64,000 nt of DNA from NCBI RefSeq assembly GCF_043290135.1, contig NC_134701.1, forward strand, positions 96,366,202 to 96,430,201, in the 5' to 3' direction. A model generated the notes under the pieces. That model was not told the DNA's origin. It saw only the letters and a list, made by a program, of their open reading frames with translations, and made no database searches. Positions within the stretch are counted from its first letter, which is position 1. Every line of letters begins with the position of its first letter. Below are positions 1-11,266 of this stretch, one piece after another. The stretch comes from Rhipicephalus microplus (taxonomy: Eukaryota; Arthropoda; Arachnida; Ixodida; Ixodidae). Both the position numbers and the translations under genes were made by a program.

Positions 1-260
1 CCCGCTTGCACTCGGCCTCGCGAGCACGCAGTTCGGCATCCGCTGCATGCTTCGCCCGCTTACGTACGGTCTCACGAGCCCTTCGCAGCGCCGCCTTGTC
101 TTCCAACGTCGGCGAAACCACCGCGGTGCCGTCACCTCCAACGACGGGTGCAGTGCTGGCATTCGGTTGTACTGCATTCGTTGTTGATGGTAGCGTTGCC
201 TCCCGGACATCGATCGCACGACCCGCTCTCGACGGGAGACTGAGAGAGAAGGCGGGCGCG
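1..260 (-). CDS. Partial open frame with charged Ala/Arg-rich repeat, runs off window start
   Basis: On the minus strand an open frame runs from about 260 to the first base of the window. It passes from a low-complexity Ser/Pro/Arg stretch into a helical segment rich in Ala, Arg, Glu and Lys (for example RARETVRKRAKHAADAELR, then AREAECKR). The spacing recalls 23-residue STPR-type DNA-binding repeats, which in arthropods are often part of repeated gene families, but only about one repeat unit is visible, so the family cannot be confirmed. No convincing start codon or splice site was found. It could equally be coiled-coil sequence from a transposon protein. The first 420 bases are unusually GC-rich compared with the AT-rich DNA that follows. 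Confidence 0.3.
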
Positions 261-399
261 CGAGAGAGAGGGGTGCGCGCGCAGCTGCAGCGAGCGAGGA
301 GAGTGGAGGAGCAAGCGAAGGGGGAGGGGCACGCGCGCAGCGGCGTTATCAGCGTCGCGTCCGTGGCCTATTCGGTAGAGCGTCGCGCTGCGGCCCGCC

Positions 400-1370
400 A
401 AGTCCTCTTTCTTTTAAAGATAGAGACAAGACTGCGGACGCAGCCGGCGGCGGTGGATGGTTTGGGGTCGCTTATAAAGTGTATTCACACTTAAAAAAAA
501 AAAAACACGTGGTTCAAGGCTTTGATCTGACGGGCGTACCTTTTTCCCTAGCAGTGAGCTGCCCTCCTCCTCTGAGCGAGGGCGAGGGAAGACGCGGGCG
601 CCACACGTTTATTAGCGCTTCTCGTTAAATTCTTTCTAACTCTGTATCTTCCAGTTACCTTAAGCTATCAAAATTATTTTTACACGGAAAAAACCGGACT
701 GTTGTGCTCTAAAAGAAGATATTAGCCATTTTTCGGTGGCGTTTGTAGCTCCTTTTGAAATTTTTTTTAATTAAATGAGCTTTTTGCTGATTACCACCCT
801 GATCAAGGGCCTAGAGTGTACGAAATCGGGCCTCCTGGTAGCCTGTGGGGTGCTGTTTATTATTATATCAAGCGGACAAAATTTAGGTGCGTTTGTGAGG
901 TGATATTACCAATTTAATTTTTTTAGTGATTAGGCCTAATTTTAATTGAAGAAACTCTGGAACTACTACACCTAGCCTGATCAAACTTCAGCAGCGTCAG
1001 GTATACCCTAAGGACTTTCAACTTTATAAGTAAGAAGTTTCCCGGTAGAATGTTAACGAAACTACAAGCGATCGTAAAAAAGACGTGGTCCGACTGTTGT
1101 TGTTTTCACAGATTCACGCAGTTTTCCGCTCCTAAAATTTGAAATTTTCGTTTGTAATAGCAGTATTTGTAGCGGTTGAACTCCCTGTATCTTCACGAAC
1201 AAATAGACGCCACTCTGACCCTCCTAGAACCAAAATTGCTAAAGTTATAGGTAGATATGTGCAGAGCTCACTTATTCGTGCTGCTGACGCGGCCGCTCCC
1301 GTGGGACAATATAAATTAAGGTGAGAGCCGACAGATGGAAACGCAGATAGCAATATTTTGAACGAACAGG
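400..1370. other. AT-rich stretch, nothing recognised
   Basis: After the GC-rich first 420 bases the composition falls to AT-rich non-coding DNA. I see no convincing gene, transposon or RNA here. Short open frames on both strands near 1130-1350 overlap each other and resemble no family I recognise. Confidence 0.5.
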
Positions 1371-1374
1371 ATAG

Positions 1375-1412
1375 AGTGCCTCACACAGTCTGGCCAGCCT
1401 GTGTGAGGCACT
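1375..1412. repeat. Perfect 14-nt inverted repeat (hairpin)
   Basis: Arms AGTGCCTCACACAG (1375-1388) and CTGTGTGAGGCACT (1399-1412) are exact reverse complements around a 10-nt loop, TCTGGCCAGC. The hairpin sits just before a long purine-rich tract. It could be part of a decayed mobile element or a stem-loop in a transcript. No neighbouring gene suggests which. Confidence 0.85.
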
Positions 1413-1439
1413 TTCTCCTATTTGTTCACCCTATTCCTC

Positions 1440-1860
1440 ATAGAAAGCCAGAAAAAAAAGTTGCAAAGAAACAGACACGAAAAAAAATAAAAACATGTAC
1501 AGAGCGAGACTGAAAGAAACGAAAGAATGAAATAAAGAGGCACGAAAAATAGAGAGAGAAACAGAGAGAGAAAAGCATATAGAAGTAAGTAGGCTCGAAA
1601 AGAGATTAACAAACAGAGAGCAAGAAAAATAGAAAGAACAAAGAAATTGTGGAAGAACAAGTACTGAGAAAGAAAAAAGCGCAGAGAGAGAAAGAGAGAG
1701 AGAAAGGGAACATGTAAATAAAGAGAAAGAAATGGCCAGGGAAAGGAGTAGATAGAGCGATACAAGTAGAAAAACACAGGTAGAAAGAAACAGAAAAAAA
1801 AAGAGAAACAGAAGCAAGCATGAAAAAAAAGAAAGACAAATAAGAGAGGCCAGCCAGCCA
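1440..1860. repeat. Purine-rich (GA/GAAA) low-complexity tract
   Basis: About 400 bases on the + strand are almost only A and G, in irregular GAGA, GAAA and AGAA runs. The opposite strand therefore gives long open frames made of Phe, Leu and Ser, which are artefacts of composition. Such tracts can form triplex or other non-B DNA, but no function is claimed. Confidence 0.85.
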
Positions 1861-1899
1861 CGCTCTTCCTTCAGGCTTGGCACCACTAGCGTGGAGTTG

Positions 1900-3180
1900 G
1901 TACATATTTATTTATTTTTCCTTTCGCACCAATAAAAAAAAACGTGATGAAGGGGGCGAGGGGGAGTGTATTTATGGACGCACGTAAAAAGTTTCCTCGC
2001 TCATGGTGGCCGCTTTCTCGTATTTTTTTTTAGATGGTACACCCCTACTACTACCTAACTTTTATCGTTGTCACTGGTAACCTCTTGAATTGTCTTTCGT
2101 GGGTGGAGCAGCTTTTGATAATTCGTTCAACATACATGTGGAAAAAGTGTGTCGCGTTAGGCAGCCGTTACACGGCATGTTTTTAAAATTTCTGTTGAAT
2201 AAAAAAGGGCTGAAAAAAGTTAGGGGACCCTAGAGCGTCGCTTTTCAGAGTTGCCCTGTTGGTATTGCTTCAAACACTTGGTGCATGAAACCTTTTCGAA
2301 CTTGCTATGCACCCATTACGTGGCCCAAGAGGAATAGGTGCAGTAGCGTGCGTGCCTTTTATAGTGGGTGTCCGGTTTTAAACCACGAAGTCATGACAAT
2401 CCAATGTTCTCACACCTGACGGCAATGGGCGGTTGTACCAAGCAATATTACCGGAATTGTTTATGTATTGTGAAGCATGTATACTTGTAACACATGAAAG
2501 TTACTTTACTTTGTAAAGCATGAAAGTTACTTTCACTACGTTTCCAGACAGAGTAAGCGATTTTCACTGTAAACACAACCAGACGCATAATCTGAAGAAG
2601 TATTCGACTAACATAGTGGGTATGAGCCATCATCCCAGGGAAACAAAAAAAAACACATTTCATATCTATTTTATTTTTTAGTCAATATTTTTTTCATTTT
2701 GATATTATTTTTATTATTGTATAATTTTTGTTCTTTTAACAGTAGGCACTGAATCAGTGTATCACATGTAGGCTGCTACAAGATTTCATGGTCAATCCCC
2801 CAGAGTGGGTATGTGCCAATACGTACAGGCAACAAACAAACAAACAAACAAACCTGCGCCTGTGTGCGCAAGAGCCATAGTAGAGGCATCATCATCATCA
2901 TCACCTGCGCCAAAGCGTTTGGTTCTGGTGGATTGGCTAAGATTCAAGTTGTAGCAGCACTTTTCTTTTACATGCTTTGAGTTTTTGCTACAAAGCTTTA
3001 AAACCTTCAGCTAAGGCAGATGTTTAAGAACTCCCCTGGCAGGGATTTGTCCCTTTGGTCGGCATCTCTCTCATCCAATGACCTACCTTTCAATTTTTTT
3101 CTGACACAGCAGAGTCACAAGTATCACGGTAGCCTTGGTACGTTCCAGTGAAGGCTCTATTCGCCTGAACAGCCCGCTGA
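1900..3180. other. Non-coding stretch with small microsatellites
   Basis: No gene is recognisable. A (CAAA)n run lies at about 2830-2853 and an (ATC)n run at about 2888-2903. The sequence between is AT-rich and unremarkable. Confidence 0.5.
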
Positions 3181-3341
3181 CTATTCAGGAATTCCTTCAT
3201 GCTGCCACTCCATATACGAGAGGATAGAGGATGTTATACAGTTCGGTCGAGGAGGTATTGTGTGCAGGATGCCAGATGAGACCTGTGTTGCTAATTTCCT
3301 CAGATGCAGCACGTGACGCGAAAACTCCGGTGAGTTGATCC

Positions 3342-3545
3342 ATGCCTGCTCACCTCGCTTGCACCAAGGGAATAATGAGAGGTGTCGATGCAAGTTTAAC
3401 TCCACAGCAAACACTAGAGAAGTTATCGGCAGCTGTTGTTATTGCAGTCTACCGCTGTAGCAGAGTAGTTGACAATAGCAGGGTGCCTACTGAGTCAGTT
3501 ACTGCCACTTTTGCGGACACTACATGCCCTTCAGAGTTTATGGTT
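3342..3545 (+). pseudogene. LINE ORF1 (gag-like), N-terminal fragment
   Basis: The frame reads RGVDASLTPQQTLEKLSAAV and then CSRVVDNSRVPTESVTATFA, which I recognise as the nucleic-acid-binding N-terminal part of a tick LINE gag-like protein. The frame stays open beyond position 3545 to 3704, but the residues stop resembling the family near TTCPSEF. That marks the start of an unrelated insertion, and the matching protein resumes at about 4570. Function by family: the RNA-binding partner in the LINE ribonucleoprotein. Confidence 0.6.
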
Positions 3546-4565
3546 TTCAGCTCTGAGTTTCTTCAACCGGCAAATATTTTTTTGTTTCTCGTTGATTTGC
3601 ACTTACTACAACCTGAAGAACAAGAAAATACTTTTCGTCAGTGTGCGAGAAAAATGGCTCATGTTTTAAATATAGGACACCAGGGCTTAGTGGTTGTAAA
3701 ATGAAATATAGTGAATTTAAATACATCTGTTTATTTAACACTGTTCGTGCAAGTTATCGTTGTGAAACTAACACACAGCCATTACATGTTATTTGCAGCG
3801 TCTAAAGATTTCGACAGCAAGTCTTTGCGCTCGTGATACACAGTCGTCATTGCAAACGAATCACCACCGTCTGCTTATTGAACACTTAGGAAGATCCAAC
3901 ATCATAAGAAATTGCCGAATCCGACTTTGCAGCGCCAGAATTACCTCGGCCCATGTTTGCAAGGGCAAGCCAATTGAACTACACTTCATCGTCACCTTCT
4001 CCTAGCTCCATCACCCACCATTTTTATATTTCATAGAACGAACTGAAATTCATCACGCACTATCTCGCAATTGACACCCCTTGAGTATTATCTAGGTGAT
4101 GTGGGCAGGTTTCTTCACTATGATAACAAGAAATCGAGAGCTTTTACAAGAGCTACACATTTAGATTAGCCTAAATGCATTCAGAGGGCCGACAGCCACT
4201 GAGCCCTGGTGTCCTATATTTGGGACATGAAGATTGTCCATTGCTGTGGGCGACACGTTCGTATTAGAGAAGACCCACTTTGTAAATAGCAAGTTAGACA
4301 TCCTAGAAGCAACATAAAAAATACAGTAGCCACTGATCTAATAGTTCACCAGTAAGGAGTCATTCATTATTTGATGGTGGCTAGTGTCATCATTATCACA
4401 ACAAGCCACTTTGTTTTCCTCTTTGCACAGTTATAAAGAAGACAAGGATGAAAAAAATACTACTCATGCATGCTCAGGTGTATCGAGGATGGTTCGGACA
4501 CTTTCTTCAATTTATGACTTCATTATGTCACATTTCGCAGCAAAATTTCCTCATGTCGTTTTTTA
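3545..4565. other. Unidentified insertion inside LINE ORF1
   Basis: This kilobase separates two halves of a LINE gag-like ORF. It is AT-rich with no recognisable protein, LTR, SINE promoter box or terminal repeat. No target-site duplication could be fixed, because the exact ends are blurred. It may be a decayed non-autonomous element. Confidence 0.45.
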
Positions 4566-4569
4566 GGAT

Positions 4570-5561
4570 GCCAGGGCCGAAATGATTAAGGAGTGGCAAC
4601 TGGTATTTAGAGTGAATCAACTAGCACCACGTCCCCATCAATGCCATAATTGCTGGCGATTTGGTGACAAAGTAGGCGGATGTAAATCACGCGCACGCTG
4701 CTGCAAATGTGGGGAAGACCATGCCCAAAAAGATTCCACCTTTGATTGATATGTGGGGTTTAACGTCCAAAAACCACCATATGATTATGAGAGACGCCGT
4801 AGTGGAGGGCTCCGGAAATTTTGACCACCTGGGGTTCTTTAACGTGCACCCAAATCTGAGCACACGGGCCTACAACATTTCTGCCTCAATTGGGAATGCA
4901 GCCGCCGCAGCCGGGATTCGAACCCGCGACATGCGGGTCAGCAACCGAGTACCCTAGCCACTAGACCACCGCGGCGGGGCAACATTGCACCTCTCAAGAT
5001 GAGCAATGTTGCCTGTGTGGTGGGGGGTCGTGCTGCTTATTATCTCAAGTATTCTGTTCGTGCCCAAGAAATACAGATTCTGGTAATAATAGATCAACGG
5101 CGATGTCGTAGGAGATAAGCGACAATCCCTGTTAAAGAAAGAGCATTTGGATATGCAGGAGTTGCTGCTAAAATAATGTATTTCCAGAGCGATCTCTTCT
5201 TGCATTTATTGAAGCATCTGTGCAAAAGGAAGTAGCGAAGGCAATGGACAAGTTATTCGCGAACCTCAGAGACAGAATTTCACAGGCTATATCGGAAAAA
5301 ATGAATTCCGTTATTCAGTCCGGTGGTCAGAGCGCTGTATCATTATTGAATCCAAAACCGACACAGTGTACCAATGAAGAAAGACACCGGATGTCCAACC
5401 CCGAGTGTCAAATTGCGTCAACAAGAGCATCTTTTACCCCTGATACTGGAAATCAGCACATTCATGATATAGAAATGGTAGACGCAGAACATACAGCTAA
5501 GGCTCGAAACAGAGCAATGTCGTCCGCTAGGGAGGACTTATCCACTCTTGCCCAGTCTTAA
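4570..5561 (+). pseudogene. LINE ORF1 (gag-like), zinc-knuckle and C-terminal part, split by a SINE
   Basis: After the upstream insertion the frame reads FRVNQLAPRPHQCHNCWRFG and then a second knuckle, CCKCGEDH. In the first CCHC knuckle (CHNCWRFGDKVGGC) the zinc-binding His is Asp. The SINE at 4751-4979 then breaks the frame. Downstream the same protein continues with QCCLCGGG, then SVRAQEIQIL in a changed frame, and finally an open C-terminal segment from 5220 to 5561 (KAMDKLFANLRDRISQAISE onward) ending in TAA. Several stops and frame shifts mean no product. Confidence 0.6.
4751..4979 (-). mobile_element. tRNA-derived SINE
   Basis: Read on the minus strand, the head is tRNA-like. It has an A-box-like TGGTCTAGTGGCTAGGG, a B box GGTTCGAATCCC, and an acceptor-like GCCGCCGCAGCC/CCCGCCGCGG pairing. 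The body ends with the complement of 'atgtggggtttaacgtcc'. I recognise this body from tick tRNA-derived SINEs (Ruka-like). It has landed inside LINE ORF1 between its zinc knuckles and C-terminus, so it is younger than that LINE. The same family recurs as a 5'-truncated piece at 29139-29202. Confidence 0.85.
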
Positions 5562-5639
5562 TCAAACAAAAAATCACTCATAAACTATTCTGAAGGAGAG
5601 TATACTAGAAAAGCAATTTCAACTGCTGCACTTTCTTCA

Positions 5640-7560
5640 CGATACGGTCACAAAAAGGACTTCAGTGGAACGACCACTCCATCTTTCCAGTCTCTCTAGA
5701 ATTGTTTTGTCTTGTAAATCAATTTATTCCAGATAAAATTTTACTACAGGAAACTTGGTTAATTAGTCAAAAGGTTTTCATTAGAAGTCTTACAGGCGTT
5801 TAAAACTGAAGCGACCTACTAGATAAGGCGGTCTAATCCCAATCATTTCGGGTAAAATATGTCATAAAGCAAAAATAATTTTTCAGGTTAGGGATTCAGA
5901 CTGAAATTTTAACCGTGAGGTTAGTCATTCTCGGATTTTTTCCGATATGAATTAAAGCACTTATTTTTCTTACGGTGTTCAGTGTACTAGCCATCTCGAC
6001 TGGGTTTTAAATCTTTGCGGGCGTGATATACTGATTTTAGGGACTTGAATTCGCATCACACTTCTTGGTGCTCAAAAACAGATTGCTGTGGTAACCGACC
6101 GTGGAGCTTGTCCTTAGATAAAAACTTCTCTGGCAAAAACTCTGGATATTAAAGATTCGCAAGGAGTCTAACATTCTCTATCAGTAGTATCTCTGTATCT
6201 TCGTGGTCGACCATCGATAGTGCTACGAATAGTGACCATCTTCCTGTAATTTATGATATTGTCCTTTCAGTGATATTGGTTGCTGAAAGAACTGATACTT
6301 TCATAAATTGCAGCATATTCAAGAATTACTTGGTGTCAACAAGTTGTTTACTATCCGATGATTCTGGTGAACCAAATAAAAGTGAATCTGTGTTTTTTTT
6401 AAACTTCTAGCAAAAAGTCTGAATTTATTGTTCAATCAAGGAAAGATCATTCGTTCAACCCTTGGTGGAACGCGAATTGTTCGCAACATTAAAAGAGAAG
6501 AAAAGCAGCCTGGAAAAGCTTACTACATAACCAGTGTGCGAAAAATTGGAGTGACTATAAATTCTATTGAACCATATTCAGACGTACAGTAACTAAAGTA
6601 AAATATGAGCATGACACTATGCAATAAGACTTTCTATCGAAAGCCCAAAATAACAGCACGCTTTTTAAATTTCTCCGTAGCAGAAAAATCATTTATAGTC
6701 CATACATAGATTTATTAGTTTTAACTGAGAAAGAAATAAAAGAAATGCTAAAGGATATAGCTAATGGTCTAGAAAACGTATTTTCATCTCTCCTATCACC
6801 TTAGGCTAAATGTAAAACACAGCGCCATGATTTTATGGAGATATCAATGACAGAGCTGGGCATGGTTATGCAAGTGCTGCCAAATTCTGCACAAGGTGGT
6901 GACGGATTAACGACAAAAATATTAAAGATCTTTTTCAGTGATGCTCCTTATATATTATTAACTATGGTTAACCATTTCATGAAATTATCACGAATGTTTT
7001 TTTGTTGCAAAAGCTACTAAAATAATGCCAGTTCTTAAAAACAACTGTGCAGGATACACCTTGGACAATATTAAACCCATTGAGCTAACTTATATTCTGG
7101 TTAAAGTATCAGCAAAAATTTTTTATGCTCGTTTCATGAAACTAGTAGAAGACAAAGAAATCCTCAGACCCTTCCAAATTGGTTTTAGGCCTGTATGCTT
7201 TATTTGGCAGGCCCATGGGAACTTGAAGAACCAAATCAAACTAGCCTGTCGTCACAGACAAATAGCAACCCTAGTAACATTGGATATCTCAAAAGCCTAC
7301 GACAGCGTTGAAGATATAATATTAGTTGATCAATTAAATTATCATGACATTCCTAACTACATGTTGAGGTGGTTTAGTGTGTTTTTAAATGGAATGGTGT
7401 TTTATTGCTCACTAATAGGTCATTTCTCAAATATACATTTAACTCATGAGGAGTTCCTCCGGGAGCAGTTACCTCACTTCTTGTTTTTAATATATTAGTA
7501 AGCACAATACCAAGCCATGATCGAGTATACACATATGTATATGCAGATGGCATAGTCTTT
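5640..7560 (+). pseudogene. LINE ORF2 remnant: endonuclease and reverse transcriptase
   Basis: Endonuclease signatures appear in shifting frames: ILLQETWL near 5745, ILILGDLNSHH near 6035-6055 and ATNSDHLPVIYD near 6225-6255. Reverse-transcriptase signatures follow. The fingers are at 6835-7020. The open stretch at 7025-7498 contains the palm Asp in TLVTLDISKAYDSVEDIILV. The catalytic box reads YVYADGIVFF near 7535-7565, where the usual YADD has lost its second Asp. The active site is therefore dead as well as the frame. Only about 1.9 kb of ORF2 remains before the next element. Confidence 0.7.
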
Positions 7561-7879
7561 TTTGCGTCCGATACTGATAGTTGTTATATACTCGCTTACA
7601 ATAGTAGATGTGTATCATTGAAAAATTGTTAAATGCTATTCATTTATCTCTTAATGATAAAAAATCGCAAATATAGTATTGACCTCGGTTTCAGACTCCA
7701 GAGTTGGGATACGTACAATCACTCGTTAGTTCATTAGTTTGTAAACTGTGCGAAATCGCTACTATTAGCAATGGAATGCAATGCAGAATCTCGAAAGCAT
7801 CTTTGGCTATATATATCCAAATAATGCAAAACATTTGTCTTCACAATTTTTATAGGCCTTCTGCAACGACATTTAAAAA

Positions 7880-9914
7880 TATTTATTTATTTTATTTTAT
7901 TTATTTCAGAAGTACTGCCAGCCTCACACATGAAGCCTTAAGTAGGGGTGGGTGATACAAAAGAAAAGGAAACAAATATGAAGATACGACAGGAAAGGAA
8001 ACACGTCACGCAGAGCTACACCACCAAAAACTAGTGCATCAAAGTAAAGTGCCAGTATTTGCACAATTGTAGTGGTTTACGCGTACAAGTTCAAAAAAAA
8101 AAACTATGACTACAAACATCTGCTCATACAGAACTAAGAAACAAACATCATATAACGGTTAAAAAATCGGCAACATTTCAAAAATACAACGCATTGATAT
8201 GAAAAAATTGATAGAAAGTGGAACATAAATGGAATCCTGTTCAGGATGCGCGGTGAAATAATAGAGGGCGAAGCGCAAAGAAAGATCAAAGACAAGTGGG
8301 TTGCTGGTGTTTAGGTTTTTCTATGAATGACTGAATGGTTTTGCAGTTCACCAGATCGGCAGAAAGAGCATTCCAATTGGTGACAGTGCGCAGATAAATG
8401 AGTTTAAAGGCTTTTGTTTGACAGGAATATTCCTTCAGTTTTTTTTTGGATGCTCGGAACAAGCTGATCGGCGGTGAACCGTTTTTATGCACACGTGCTT
8501 GTCTATGCGTAGCTTGTCGTGGTAAAGTAGAAACATGTACTTCAATCAATCGTGTTGCCGTCTTGCCTGCAATGTATGCCGGTCAGCTTTTTTTATCAAT
8601 TCACTGGGTGACGTAAGAGCACTGTAGCAATTATATGCAAATCGGATTGCTTTTTTTAATCATTTCAAGTGTTTTAATATTTACTTGGCTATGAAGGTAC
8701 CAAGCCACAGATGAGTACTCGAAGATCGGACGGATAAAAGTTTTATACGCAATTAATTTTAGTTTTGGGGTAGATTTGCGCAAAGAACATCTTAGAAATG
8801 CTAGTTTCTTTAAAGTTTTCCTGTCAATGTAGGCAACTTGCTCATTCCACTTAAAATCTGCACTTAATACAACCCCCAAATATTTATAAGTTTTAACAAA
8901 CGATAGTGTTTGACCATTGATGGAATATGAGTGTTTCAAAGGAAGCCGCTTGCGCGTAACCATCATAGCTACCGTTTTTTTTTCATTAATCTTCATTTGC
9001 CACACTAAACACCAAGGAGATATTTTCGTTAACGCTGTGTTTAAAAGAACCTGGTCGTCTGCACTACGTATGTCCTAATAAAGAATGCAATCATCTTTAA
9101 ATAACTTAATAGAAACCGGGATATCATTGGTAATGCCGTCTATACAAATTAAAAAAAAAAAGAAGTGGCCCAAGCACTGAGCTCTGAGGGATTCCCGATT
9201 TCACCGGTCGGGAATCAGACTGGACGTTATCTATAGAAACTATTTGTTTTCGATAAGAAAAGTAGGCCTCAATCCAAGAAGTTAATGTATGGTTTTTTAG
9301 TATAGGTTTAAGTTTCGCGAGAAGTTTTGGATGCGAAACGCGATCAAACGCTTTTTCGAAGTCTAGGAAAGTCATTCCAATCTGGCCTTGCCTATCTAGA
9401 ATAGCTGCAATGTCATGAACAGTTTCCAACAGTTGTGTGACGGTTGAGAATCCTTTTCGAAAGCCGTGTTGTCAGTCATTGATTAAATTATTTTTCTCCA
9501 GAAAAACTGAGAGATGCTTGAATATAATATGTTCTAATACCTTCGCGCATGAGCAAAGCAGAGAAATTGGTCTATAGGCGGAGACGAGAAAAGTGTCAGG
9601 CGATTTGGGTATAGGGATAATTTTCCCGAATTTCCATTCATCTGGAAGCGCGCGCTGTGAAGTGACTTCTGAAAAATGATGCACAAAAACTTCGAGCACC
9701 ATTCAGCATACCCCACAAGGAACGCGTTAGGTATGCTATCAATACCAGGCGTCTTTTTGGGATCTATGTTAAGAACCAGATACAAGATTCCTTCCTCAGA
9801 TATTGCAAGGTCACTTATTGGTGGGATATCATGAAGCGTTTTTGAACATGGCCTTATCCCAAGAAACCCAACGTTTTGAACCCGACTTGGTTTCTTCCTC
9901 AGGGGTGACTGCAT
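7880..9914 (-). mobile_element. 5'-truncated LINE (CR1/Jockey-like) with A-rich tail
   Basis: On the minus strand a LINE runs from about 9914 down to an (AAAT)n-type tail at 7880-7915. It contains only the reverse transcriptase and the C-terminal region, so it is 5'-truncated inside ORF2, as is typical for target-primed reverse transcription. The 3' UTR (about 7916-8285) has no coding sequence. The tail abuts the end of the preceding + strand LINE, so the pair forms a tail-to-tail junction. Confidence 0.8.
8286..9914 (-). pseudogene. LINE reverse transcriptase and C-terminal region, frameshifted
   Basis: Four open pieces follow each other on minus. 9914-9534 holds the fingers (DPKKTPGIDSIPNAFLVGYA). 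9429-9124 holds the palm (GMTFLDFEKAFDRVSHPKLL, then the SGIPQSSVLGPLLF box, where the usual PQGS is PQSS). The catalytic YADD region near 9090-9060 is degenerate (FKDDCILY). 9005-8631 is thumb and post-RT (KTYKYLGVVLSADFKWNEQV). 8549-8286 is the C-terminal tail (FRASKKKLKEYSCQTKAFKL). Frame shifts and stops between pieces make it a pseudogene. Confidence 0.75.
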
Positions 9915-10074
9915 AGACTACGCAGCAGCGGCGTCTTCAAAGCACTCGCGGGGTGGATAATGACCTCTCTCTCTCGTTTTACCGTGGAGCGCCGTCCGTA
10001 TGAATACACTTGGGGAGGGGTTCCGAGAGAGCGGTTGACGTTATGGGCTGTTCTCTGTAGACAGGACAGCCCGA

Positions 10075-10760
10075 TTGCCGAGAAGCCATATTCGAGTCAT
10101 AGCCCTACCTAAAGGTGGCCCGGATTTCAAGTATTTTAGCCTGATTCGCCTAGCCCAAGCCTTGAAGACGGCCGCAAACTGTCCCAGGAATAAACAATGG
10201 AGGATATCGTCTGCCCGAACAGACTCGGAATATCGTAGTCTCTACCTCAGTGTCCCGCAGCGCGGACGCCTATGCGGCGCTGCCTCTCATCCGCCTTGGC
10301 TCGGCTGATTATCACGTTTCTGCCTACATGGCGGCTTCTGACGATACCTGCAAAGGTGTCATCCGAGGCAGGCGTTGACGTGGGCATCGATGAGTGACAG
10401 TTGGTGGTGGTGATCGTCAACCAGTGCGACCCTAAAGTCATGGAGCTGCATCGCATCAAGGAAACGACTACCGTGGTCGTTCTATTCTGTAGTCTCAAGG
10501 TACCCAACTATGTTATGTGTGGTAAGAGCATGCTATGGTGTACTTTGTACAGGAGACAGACTGGCGTTTGTTATGGATGTGGAGCTCTTGGCCATCGTGC
10601 CGATGTCTGCCCGACACCGACGAAGAAATTGTGCCGCTGGTGTGCTGTTAACAATCACTAATGCCGGCCGACATGTGCCTTGTGCGGGGGAGGGGGGCAC
10701 ATATAACGGCCAAGTCCTGCCACTATCGGCTCCAAGTTCCCTACATAGCATCTACATCTA
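10075..10760 (+). pseudogene. LINE ORF1 (gag-like) with zinc knuckles
   Basis: Matching residues start before 10075 in broken frames and continue as KGGPDFKYFSLIRLAQALKT. After a frame change the segment KVPNYVMCGKSMLWCTLYRR leads into a perfect CCHC knuckle, CYGCGALGHRADVCP (about 10570-10615), followed by a second, damaged cysteine cluster (CRWCAVNNH). The family binds element RNA. Frame changes and stops (for example TAA TAA-like breaks after NNH near 10660) show it is dead. Confidence 0.65.
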
Positions 10761-11226
10761 TATCGCTTAGGGGAGAGGGGCAACGTAGTCTGGCTGTCTT
10801 AGTTTCGAAAAATAGTGTGTTTTTAGAGCACACGTTTGCGCTCGGGAACTCCACTTTTAGCTGGTTGAAATTATTCCAAATAATTAGCTTAAGTGCAGCA
10901 CATTCGTAATGAATGTTTACAGCAGCCCTCGCAATCACAAGCAGGCATTCTCCTCCGTGGTTGTTAAGGCAGCTACCTTTGCCGGCAAGTCACCACTCAT
11001 TGCTATCGGTGACTTTAAAGCCCCTTACCCAGCCTGGGGTTATCCAAAGGCCACTGTTAAGGGGAGAAATTTTGTTAAATCTATGGCGGACTGTTCCTAA
11101 AGCTGGTAATAGGCCCTCGGTTTCAACCTGGTTGGGCGATTCCGTTTGAAGACACCACTCCGGATCTGGCATTCATCAGAAATGCGGGGAGAGTTCAGTG
11201 GGCTAACTTGCTGGAAAGACTGGGAA
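10760..11226 (+). pseudogene. LINE endonuclease fragment (APE-like)
   Basis: A short piece, GEGQRSLAVLVSKNSVF (about 10770-10825), matches the early endonuclease. After a gap, MNVYSSPRNHKQAFSSVVVK (from 10909) and then SPLIAIGDFKAPYPAWGY give the catalytic GDFNAP-type box, here GDFKAP, so Asn has become Lys. The frame stops at 11100, and the sequence can be followed in another frame to about 11220, where a minus-strand LINE cuts in. The GSDHF motif that closes the domain is found after the insertion, at about 12380-12395. Confidence 0.65.
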
Positions 11227-11266
11227 GTAGTAGTATACTGCTAATAGACTTTTATTCAGCCACAAT

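Larger units (their letters stand above)
3200..7880 (+). mobile_element. Decayed two-ORF LINE (Jockey/CR1-like group)
   Basis: Pieces of a gag-like ORF1 and of an endonuclease/reverse-transcriptase ORF2 follow each other in the expected order on +: ORF1 start near 3342, zinc knuckles at about 4645-4725, ORF1 C-terminus to 5561, endonuclease from about 5640 to 6260, reverse transcriptase from about 6720 to 7560. Many stops and frame changes show an old copy. It is interrupted by about 1 kb of unrelated DNA (about 3545-4565) and by a SINE (4751-4979). Its 3' side abuts the A-rich tail of the next LINE at about 7880. The 5' limit is estimated from the first matching codons and is uncertain. Confidence 0.75.

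Noticed and set aside
1418..1905. Three overlapping minus-strand open frames rich in Phe, Leu and Ser
   Set aside because: They are reverse complements of a purine-rich low-complexity tract and have no domain or biased codon pattern beyond that.
4900..4979. Functional tRNA gene on minus
   Set aside because: Polymerase III boxes are present, but the sequence continues into a SINE body and the anticodon arm is not well formed.
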